Below, in pieces: positions 53,447-60,592 of a stretch of 64,000 nucleotides of DNA. Within the stretch, counting starts at the first letter, position 1; each line of letters starts with the position of its first letter. Under the pieces are notes generated by a model. That model had not been told where the DNA came from and ran no database searches. It was given only the letters and a program-made list of their open reading frames with translations. The position numbers and the translations under genes were made by a program. Origin of the DNA: Polaribacter butkevichii (GTDB lineage Bacteria; Bacteroidota; Bacteroidia; Flavobacteriales; Flavobacteriaceae); the NCBI RefSeq assembly GCF_038024105.1, contig NZ_CP150661.1:248001-312000 (forward strand), written 5' to 3'.

Positions 53447-55594
53447 ATGAATGATTTAAAAGAACAAACATTAACTAATGCAAAAATTAGGATTACCTAC
53501 ACAATCAAACTATTTGCGATAGTACTATTTTTATTATCCTTTAAAAATACTTTTGCTCAAAAAGTAGAATTTTTAGAAAGAAGTGAAGTAACAAATGAAG
53601 GGTTATATTTTTGGTATCCAGATAAAAACGGAGAAAAAGTAAAAGCATTTCATTATGCACCAAGCATAAGTCCGAGAGGAGATTGTTTAACAGTTGTTAA
53701 TGGATATATTTTCTTTGGCTGGTACAAAGGCGGTATGAAAAACGGTAGAGATTTAATGATTTCTCGTAAAAAAATAGGATCAGGTAAATGGGTTACAGTT
53801 CAATTACCTCATAAAAATACATTAATTGGCCCTAAGGTAAATAGCTGGGGAGATTCTCATAAAACTATAAGTATTGGTGTTAGTAAAACAGACGGTACAG
53901 TTCATGTTTTTTACGATCATCATAATGATCCACTTAAGTATATTGTATCTAAAAAGAATACTGCTTTTGCAAAAGATAGTGACTTTAAAATAGGTATGTT
54001 TAATAAAACGAGAGGGTATTTGGCTGCAGGACAAAATGTTACAATTACATATCCAGCGGTTACCGAAAATGATAAAGGTAATTTAATTGTTAATTACAGA
54101 AAAGGATCTGCAGTTGGTGGTAATGAAATGGTTCATGTATATAATGGATCTACAAGTACTTGGTCTAAAGCTAAAATGGTAATTAGAGGTTCTGGTAAAG
54201 GATTTGTAGAAACAAAAGATAGAAATTATGCCTATGCACCAGCACCTGTTTTGGCAGGAGGTGATTTATATTATGGTTTTTCTGTAAGATGGGCAAGAAA
54301 AAAAGCAGATGGTGTACTTAATGAAGGGGTGTATGTGGCAAACGCTGGATCTACAATGACCGGTGCTTGGAAAGACGTAGACGGAAAAACACAACCTATG
54401 CCAATTCAAGATTATTCTCCACTTTTAATAGATTTACCAGCAACTAAAGATGGTAAAGGATCTAGCGGAGGACCTTCAATGGCAGTAAGTGATAAAGGAG
54501 ATATTCATATTAGTTATAGAGGTAGAGGTAACGATACTAAATATCATTATACCTATGTGCGTAAAGCCGGACAAACTGAATTTACAAAACACTCAGGAGT
54601 AGGTAAAACAGGTATTGCTTATGGAGACCGTATTTACAACACTTCTATTAATAAATCTAAAGGAATTATAACAATACAGAGTACAGCAGCAGGAGAATTT
54701 AAATACAGAAATGATCTTGTTTATCAAACAAAAGATACTTTAGGAAGCTCTGGTGTACGTTTAGTTGATGGTAATCTTGTTGTTATAGCAGAAGACAGAG
54801 GTGATACCAAAACAGATAGCCAAGGTATATTTTCTTATGTTTTTAAAATAAGTGATGATAATGTGTCTACACCACCGCCAACTAGTGGAGATATAACAGC
54901 ATCTTGGTATAAAGTAAAAAATGTATCAACAGGTAGGTTTTTACAAGGTGTGCCTAGTAGTACTGTTATTCAGACTAATACAGGGCAAAGTGGTTACGAT
55001 AAACAATGGAGACTTGTAAGAACAGGTACGGGTAGTTATTTTAATATAGATAACAGAAAAGCAAGTAACAGTAATAGTTCTGGTATGCTAGCAGAAGGTG
55101 CTAATAACACTATAGTAGGAACCCAAACAGAACCTGTAAAATTTCAAAGTGATAAGCAATGGTCTGTAATTAGTTTAGGTAATAATATTTATCAATTTAA
55201 ATTAAAAAAGAATAATAGATTCTTATCTCAAAATAGCAGTAATAAAGGTGTGTTGGTAACATCTGGTAGTGCTAATACTACTAAATGGCAGCTAATAGCA
55301 ACAAGTACAGCTTTAAGTAAAACATCAGAAAAAGAAAATATTTTACAAACTGATGATATTACTACGGTAGCAGTTTACCCAAACCCTGCAAGAAGTAGTT
55401 TTAATATTTCTTTAAAAGGTATTACAAAAGCAGATATTTCAATTAGTAACATGCTAGGTAAATTAATTTATAAAAACACAACTACTAGTGGTACTCTAGA
55501 AATAATAAATGAAGAAAAATTTGCTCCAGGCATTTATCTAATAAATGTTGTAGGAGATGGAAAATCTTATCAAAGAAAATTAGTAATTGAATAA
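53447..55594 (+). CDS. BNR-type beta-propeller protein, putative ulvan lyase, with lectin-like and T9SS domains
   Basis: A 715-aa secreted protein; signal cut after FKNTFAQ (~residue 38). Residues ~45-475 form a BNR_4 beta-propeller as in PL24/PL25 ulvan lyases: SPRGDCLTVVNGYIFFGWYKGG, NSWGDSHKTISIGVSKTDGTVHVFYDHHND, GPSMAVSDKGDIHISYRGRG. The His in GDSHK and in YDHH are candidate catalytic or metal-binding residues by analogy. Residues ~485-620 resemble a ricin-type lectin domain (WYKVKNVSTGRFLQG ... KKNNRFLSQNSS), and the end (~635-715) is a type IX sorting domain (VAVYPNPARSSFNISLKG ... FAPGIYLINVVG). It would cut ulvan outside the cell. Lyase activity is inferred from fold and context. 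Confidence 0.75.
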   Translation: MNDLKEQTLTNAKIRITYTIKLFAIVLFLLSFKNTFAQKVEFLERSEVTNEGLYFWYPDKNGEKVKAFHYAPSISPRGDCLTVVNGYIFFGWYKGGMKNGRDLMISRKKIGSGKWVTVQLPHKNTLIGPKVNSWGDSHKTISIGVSKTDGTVHVFYDHHNDPLKYIVSKKNTAFAKDSDFKIGMFNKTRGYLAAGQNVTITYPAVTENDKGNLIVNYRKGSAVGGNEMVHVYNGSTSTWSKAKMVIRGSGKGFVETKDRNYAYAPAPVLAGGDLYYGFSVRWARKKADGVLNEGVYVANAGSTMTGAWKDVDGKTQPMPIQDYSPLLIDLPATKDGKGSSGGPSMAVSDKGDIHISYRGRGNDTKYHYTYVRKAGQTEFTKHSGVGKTGIAYGDRIYNTSINKSKGIITIQSTAAGEFKYRNDLVYQTKDTLGSSGVRLVDGNLVVIAEDRGDTKTDSQGIFSYVFKISDDNVSTPPPTSGDITASWYKVKNVSTGRFLQGVPSSTVIQTNTGQSGYDKQWRLVRTGTGSYFNIDNRKASNSNSSGMLAEGANNTIVGTQTEPVKFQSDKQWSVISLGNNIYQFKLKKNNRFLSQNSSNKGVLVTSGSANTTKWQLIATSTALSKTSEKENILQTDDITTVAVYPNPARSSFNISLKGITKADISISNMLGKLIYKNTTTSGTLEIINEEKFAPGIYLINVVGDGKSYQRKLVIE

Positions 55595-55622
55595 TTTTTT
55601 TTGATAAAAAATAGTTTTTTAT

Positions 55623-55659
55623 AAAGGCCAGAGAAATTAATTTCTTTGGCCTTTTTTTT
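55623..55659 (+). terminator. Intrinsic terminator after the first propeller gene
   Basis: Arms AAAGGCCAGAGAAAT and ATTTCTTTGGCCTTT, short loop, eight T. It is 28 bp after the stop codon. Confidence 0.92.
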
Positions 55660-55739
55660 ATTTTAAAAGTAAGTTAAAAAAAGGTTATATCGTTTTTAAT
55701 CTATGCCCTCTTTTAAGAACTGCAAACTTTATTAAGTAA

Positions 55740-55760
55740 TACAGGACAGTGTATAACAGT
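55740..55760 (+). promoter_or_regulatory. CAGGA element, copy 6
   Basis: TACAGGACAGTGTATAACAGT; the core TACAGGAC is shared with copies 2 and 7. It ends 58 bp before the start codon of the second propeller gene. Confidence 0.5.
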
Positions 55761-55818
55761 TTGTTGGGGTATTTTAATGAAATTTGTTGTAAATAAAATT
55801 TTTACTAATTAAAATAAA

Positions 55819-58263
55819 ATGATAAAAACTACAATTAAAAAATATTTTAAGTTTTGTAACGAAAAACTAATATTGACTTTATTTCTTTTTTTAGGATTTA
55901 ATAGCTCTATAAATGCACAGGTAATTTTAGAAAAAGAAGTTAAAATTTCTGATACAGCTTTGTTTTTTGATGGAAGTAAAGTAAATGGATCCGCAACAAA
56001 TACTGGAGAAAATGCTCCTTATGATTATTTTTTCGGAAAAATTATTACACCTCATGGAGATTGTTTAAAAACTTATAAAGAGTTTGTATTTATGACTTGG
56101 TACAGAGGTGGTAAAGAAGATCGTCATGTAATGTTAACTCGTTATAATACAAAAACAGGAACTCAAAAAACAATAGAATTTCCTCACCGACATAGTGGTT
56201 ACCAAAATAAATGGTGGATTGGAGAATCTCATAATACAATTGCTGTTGCCATTAGCCCTATAGACGGAACGATTCATTTATTATACGACATGCATTCTTA
56301 CAGTAGAACAAGACCTTCTGATGGTAGTTTAAGTAATGATTATTTTAGATATTCTTATTCTCAAAAAAATGCAGCTTCTGTGGCTGATGAAGATTTTACA
56401 CTTGATCAGTTTGTAAAAGATAATGAGGGTGATTATAAACACATTAGTTTAAACGGACAAGAAGATTATAGTTCATTTTCTGCCTTAACTTATCCTCAGT
56501 TTTTCTTAAACGATTCTGGAGACCTTTTTATGTATATGAGAGAAGGTGGTAATAATAATGGAGCCTATAAGTTTTCTAAATACACCGCTAATTCTTCTTC
56601 TTGGTCAAGTTTTACGCATTTTAACGTATTAAATGCAAAATCTAAAGGAGAAGCTTATAATTGGGGTTTATATGGAAATATGAAGTATGTAAACGGAAAA
56701 ATTAGAGTTGGTTTTCAACGAAGATCTTCTAATAATAACGATAAATATCAGTATCAAAATGGTGTTTATTATGCGTATTCAGACAACCAAAGTGGTGCAG
56801 ATAGTTGGAAAAATTATAAAGGAGAATCATTCTCATTGCCTTTAATTGATGCAGATAAAGCTAAAGTAACAGAGCCGGGTGATTTGGTTTCAACTACCGC
56901 AGCAAATAAAGTATATATTGTTGGTGGGTTTGATTGGACGGTAACAGATCAAGGAAATGTACATATAATTAGTAAAGTTAAAGACAACGAAAATAATGTT
57001 ACTAAAAATGTACATACCTATAAAAAAGCAGGTGACGCAGACTTTACAACCACAACAGATTTTGCTGGTGCAGAATCAATTTACACTTTTGGTAATGATA
57101 TTTATATTATTGGATTAAATAACGGACGCGTTTTTGTAGAAAAAGCAGAAGGAGGAACCAATAATTTTACAAGAATATATCAGGCTACTAATGGTAGAAT
57201 ATTTAATCACGGTAGAGTACATATTGCAGATGGTAAACTTTATTATTATTTAATGGAGAAAAAAACAGGGAATGCACAACCTATTTATTTACAAATAATA
57301 GATTTAGGAATTTTGCCTAAACCTTTTAATGTTTCTTTAGCAGCCCCTTATGATAATCAAGTTTTTAATACCACAGAAACTATTCAGTTACGTGCTAATT
57401 CATCTACAAATTCTGGTACAATTTCTAAAGTTGAATTTTGGGTTGATGGGCAATTGTATAGTGAAGATACAACTTCTCCTTATACAGGAGAATGGAGTAC
57501 TCAAGCACCAGGTACGCACACTGTAAAAGCAATAGCTTATAATGATAAAAATGAAAGTTTGTCTTCTACAGAAGTTACTATAACAGTTAATAATAAAGAT
57601 TTTAGTGATTTATCAGGAGATATTTATAGAATTAAAAATGTGGCAACAGGTAGGTATTTAGATTCTGAAGAATCAGCAGTAATTACAAGTGAAGTAGCTA
57701 CAGGTGAGGATAAAGAATGGGAATTTGTAAAATCTGGAGATTTTTATAATATTGATAGTAGCGTTAAAGGAATTTTAAGGTTTGCAGGAGGATCTGCAGG
57801 AACAATTATAAATACTGGTTTTGCACCACCAAGAGTAGATGTAGATAAAATATGGACGGTAATTTATGAAGGAAATGGAGTTTATACTTTTGAAACCAAA
57901 AATTCTGGAAGATATTTATATAATGAAGAAGACAATACCGTTAGTCATTCATTAAATAAAGATGATAGAAGCAAATGGATTGTAGAATCAACAACAGCTA
58001 TACTTAGTGTAAATGATAATCAACTTAATTTACAATCTATACAAGTATATCCAAACCCTGTAAAAGATCAATTTACAATTTCTTTAAAAGGAATTACAAA
58101 TGCAAAAATATTTATTAGTGATATGTTAGGTAAAATTGTTTACAAAACAGTTACAAATAAAGAGAATGTATTGGTTACAGAAAAACTGAATTCTGGTATT
58201 TATATTATAAGAGTAATTAGTGATCATAATAAAGTGTATAACCATAAAATTATTGTAAAATAA
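55819..58263 (+). CDS. BNR-type beta-propeller protein, putative ulvan lyase, with Ig-like, lectin-like and T9SS domains
   Basis: An 814-aa secreted protein (signal cut after SSINAQ, ~residue 34). The propeller (~40-505) has ITPHGDCLKTYKEFVFMTWYRGGKED, WWIGESHNTIAVAISPIDGTIHLLYDMHSY and WTVTDQGNVHIISKVKD, the pattern of PL24/PL25-like ulvan lyases, with His in ESHN and YDMH as site candidates. It differs from the 53447 protein in an added Ig-like domain (~510-595; KVEFWVDGQLYSEDTTSPYTGEW). A ricin-like domain (~600-725; YRIKNVATGRYLDS) and a type IX sorting domain (IQVYPNPVKDQFTISLKGITN ... KIIVK) follow. The sorting domains of the two propeller proteins are very alike, so the genes are related by duplication or domain exchange. 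Confidence 0.75.
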   Translation: MIKTTIKKYFKFCNEKLILTLFLFLGFNSSINAQVILEKEVKISDTALFFDGSKVNGSATNTGENAPYDYFFGKIITPHGDCLKTYKEFVFMTWYRGGKEDRHVMLTRYNTKTGTQKTIEFPHRHSGYQNKWWIGESHNTIAVAISPIDGTIHLLYDMHSYSRTRPSDGSLSNDYFRYSYSQKNAASVADEDFTLDQFVKDNEGDYKHISLNGQEDYSSFSALTYPQFFLNDSGDLFMYMREGGNNNGAYKFSKYTANSSSWSSFTHFNVLNAKSKGEAYNWGLYGNMKYVNGKIRVGFQRRSSNNNDKYQYQNGVYYAYSDNQSGADSWKNYKGESFSLPLIDADKAKVTEPGDLVSTTAANKVYIVGGFDWTVTDQGNVHIISKVKDNENNVTKNVHTYKKAGDADFTTTTDFAGAESIYTFGNDIYIIGLNNGRVFVEKAEGGTNNFTRIYQATNGRIFNHGRVHIADGKLYYYLMEKKTGNAQPIYLQIIDLGILPKPFNVSLAAPYDNQVFNTTETIQLRANSSTNSGTISKVEFWVDGQLYSEDTTSPYTGEWSTQAPGTHTVKAIAYNDKNESLSSTEVTITVNNKDFSDLSGDIYRIKNVATGRYLDSEESAVITSEVATGEDKEWEFVKSGDFYNIDSSVKGILRFAGGSAGTIINTGFAPPRVDVDKIWTVIYEGNGVYTFETKNSGRYLYNEEDNTVSHSLNKDDRSKWIVESTTAILSVNDNQLNLQSIQVYPNPVKDQFTISLKGITNAKIFISDMLGKIVYKTVTNKENVLVTEKLNSGIYIIRVISDHNKVYNHKIIVK

Positions 58264-58289
58264 TTTTTAAATAGATTATAAAATTGATG

Positions 58290-58322
58290 AAGCTAGCATT
58301 GTAAAAAATGCTAGCTTTTTTT
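58290..58322 (+). terminator. Intrinsic terminator after the second propeller gene
   Basis: Perfect arms AAGCTAGCATT and AATGCTAGCTT around a 6-base loop, followed by a T run, 26 bp after the stop. Confidence 0.92.
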
Positions 58323-58390
58323 ATACAGCAAAGTTTTTTTAGAGGAGTGTATTTTATCAAATTTTAAAAAGCATTTAACCAATAACGATA

Positions 58391-58400
58391 ATACAGGACA
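58391..58400 (+). promoter_or_regulatory. CAGGA element, copy 7
   Basis: ATACAGGACA followed by an AT-rich ATG-T6-ATAAAA stretch; 56 bp before the start of the 58457 gene, matching the spacing of copies 2, 3 and 6. Confidence 0.5.
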
Positions 58401-58456
58401 ATGTTTTTTATAAAATAAATTAATTTTAAAGCTTAATTGTTAAATAAGTTTTAAAC

Positions 58457-60367
58457 ATGAAAAGACGCTCATTTATTCAGCTATCTACATGGGGAAGTTT
58501 AGGATTAATGTTACCAATATATTCGTGCAACAAAAATGGTTTTAAAAAGCTAGATTTAAAAAGCATGACCGAGTTTGAAAAGCAATCTTTTAATTTGCTA
58601 AAAACATGGTGTGATGCTATGATTAGAGATCAAGTAAATAACCCAAACGATTCCGTTACAGATGGGGCATTGTACTGTTATGCCTGTAATGTTGTGCATG
58701 GTAGGTGCAACGATGCTGTTTACCCGTTTATGTATATGGCAGATGTTACAGGTGAGCAAAAATATTTAGATGCGGCCTTAAAACTAATGGATTGGTCTGT
58801 AAATGTAGATAACCCAGATGGAAGTTGGACCAATATGATAGATCCAAAATCTTGGAATGGTATTACTGTTTTTGGAGCCATAGCTTTAGGCGAAGCTTTA
58901 CATCATCATGGGCATTTGCTATCTAAAGAATTAAAAGAAAAATGGGATACACGATTAAAAGCTGCAATAGAATTTGTTTATAAAAAGTTCGACATGCATT
59001 TTAGTCACATCAACTATCGTTTTACAGCTATTTATGCCCTGTATTTTTTAGGAAAATATTTTAAAGAAGAAAAATATATTCTCCGCAGTAAAGAATTTGT
59101 AGCATTAATTCCCGAGTATTTAACAACTCCCAATAAATTGATATTTGGAGAAGATAAACCAGATAACAATAAAAGTGCTAAAGGCTTTTATCCTGTAGAT
59201 TTGGGGTATAATGTAGAAGAAACTTTAAATGCTTTAGTACAATATGCTGTTCTGGAAAAAGATGAAGAATTACTAGTGTTACTTACAGAATCTATGAATG
59301 GGCATCTAGAATTTATGTTGCCAGATGGTGCTTGGGATAATAGTTGGGGTACTCGTCAAAATAAATGGAGTTATTGGGGTAGTAGAACTACAGATGGTTG
59401 CCAACCCGCATTTTCGTTAATGGCAAATAGAAATGCTGCATTTGGTACGGCAGCTGTTTTAAACACAGAGTTATTAGAACGTTGTACTGTTAATGGCCTT
59501 TTAGCTGGTGGTTTGCACTTTGAGTCTCATGGTGTAAAACCATGCATACATCATACTTTTTCTCATGCAAAAAACTTAGCATTTGTTTTAGATAATACAA
59601 CGCATATAAAAAATGTAAATAAAGCTACTCCAATTCCTAGAAGTAGTAAAGACGGTGTAAAACACTTTGCAGAACTCGATGTGTGGCTAGCTTCAAGAGG
59701 CCCTTGGAGAAGTACAGTTTCTTCTTACGATCAAATCTGGAAAAAGAAATATTCTGTTGCAGCCACAGGCGGATCTTTAGCTGTTTTATGGCACGAAAAA
59801 GTTGGTCCGTTATTTACAGCAAGTATGGCAGAATATCTCTTAGTAGAAGATTATAACCAGCAACCACAACCAGAAGAAGATTTTTGTTTAACACCAAGAG
59901 TAGAGCGTTTTGTTGATGAGGTTTGGTATACAAATATTCATGATTTAAAAGCAAAAGTATCAGTAATTGATACTAAAGAAACTATAGATTTTACTATAGA
60001 TGCGGTGTTAACCAATCGAGAAAAAGAAACTTTAAAAACAGCAGGTAATATTAAATTGAATTACCTTTTTGATAAAGAAAAAACAACCATTAAAGCAGTA
60101 AGAACAGCGTCTAATTTTAATAAAGATACCTTAGTGTTACCTCTAGTTTCTGCAAGTGGCGAAAAAGTGGCTCAATTAACCGAGTATAAAATAGCAATTC
60201 ATAAAAAAGAAGGTGTGGTTGTTATTAATGCAAATGTGCCTTTAATCATTAAAAAACATAATAAAGAACGTATATTTAATCAAGTTCCGGGTATGGAGGT
60301 AGTGCCCATTTTGGCAATGTTTCCAGAAGGAGTTAAAGAGGTTATTTGTACAATCAAAATAATATAA
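58457..60367 (+). CDS. Secreted (alpha/alpha)-barrel-like protein with RR signal, function unassigned
   Basis: A 636-aa protein. The N-terminus MKRRSFIQLSTWGSLGLMLP resembles a twin-arginine signal, followed by YSC, a possible lipobox (Cys24). Residues ~35-380 are helical and rich in aromatic residues with repeated helical-hairpin spacing (VYPFMYMADVTGEQKYLDAALKLMDWS, NYRFTAIYALYFLGKYFKEEKYILRS, GYNVEETLNALVQYAVLEKDEELLVL), as in (alpha/alpha)6-toroid lyases and hydrolases; IHHTFSHAKNLAF and FDMHFSHINYRF offer candidate His/Tyr site residues. The rest (~400-636) is beta-rich, as in heparinase II/III-like or dehydratase-like enzymes. The locus suggests action on ulvan oligomers, for example on unsaturated ends. 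No family was firmly recognised. Confidence 0.65.
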   Translation: MKRRSFIQLSTWGSLGLMLPIYSCNKNGFKKLDLKSMTEFEKQSFNLLKTWCDAMIRDQVNNPNDSVTDGALYCYACNVVHGRCNDAVYPFMYMADVTGEQKYLDAALKLMDWSVNVDNPDGSWTNMIDPKSWNGITVFGAIALGEALHHHGHLLSKELKEKWDTRLKAAIEFVYKKFDMHFSHINYRFTAIYALYFLGKYFKEEKYILRSKEFVALIPEYLTTPNKLIFGEDKPDNNKSAKGFYPVDLGYNVEETLNALVQYAVLEKDEELLVLLTESMNGHLEFMLPDGAWDNSWGTRQNKWSYWGSRTTDGCQPAFSLMANRNAAFGTAAVLNTELLERCTVNGLLAGGLHFESHGVKPCIHHTFSHAKNLAFVLDNTTHIKNVNKATPIPRSSKDGVKHFAELDVWLASRGPWRSTVSSYDQIWKKKYSVAATGGSLAVLWHEKVGPLFTASMAEYLLVEDYNQQPQPEEDFCLTPRVERFVDEVWYTNIHDLKAKVSVIDTKETIDFTIDAVLTNREKETLKTAGNIKLNYLFDKEKTTIKAVRTASNFNKDTLVLPLVSASGEKVAQLTEYKIAIHKKEGVVVINANVPLIIKKHNKERIFNQVPGMEVVPILAMFPEGVKEVICTIKII

Positions 60368-60387
60368 ATTAATTATCGATTTTACGA

Positions 60388-60400
60388 GACAGAGCAGGAT
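60388..60400 (+). promoter_or_regulatory. CAGGA element, copy 8 (overlaps a possible terminator stem)
   Basis: GACAGAGCAGGAT, matching the others, but its AGAGCAGGAT also pairs with ATCTTGCTCT at 60423-60432, followed by a T run at 60447-60455. It may therefore be the left arm of a terminator for the upstream gene instead of, or as well as, a regulatory site of the GH78 at 60593 (190 bp downstream). Confidence 0.35.
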
Positions 60401-60455
60401 GGTTTTAAAAGAAAAAAAAACAATCTTGCTCTATTGAGTTTTAATTTTTTTTTGA
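60391..60455 (+). terminator. Possible intrinsic terminator after the 58457 gene
   Basis: Arms AGAGCAGGAT and ATCTTGCTCT (one mismatch) with an A-rich 22-base loop; the T run follows only after a 14-base gap, so it is weaker than the other terminators here. Confidence 0.45.
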
Positions 60456-60592
60456 TGATTTCTTTGTGAAAAAAGCATACAAAATCTATGTGTCAAATAA
60501 TAAAAAATAAATCGAATAATTGTTTAATACAGTTTAAAGCATATCCGTTTTAATCTAAAAAAAAAACTAAAATTTAAAGAATTCAATTAAAA

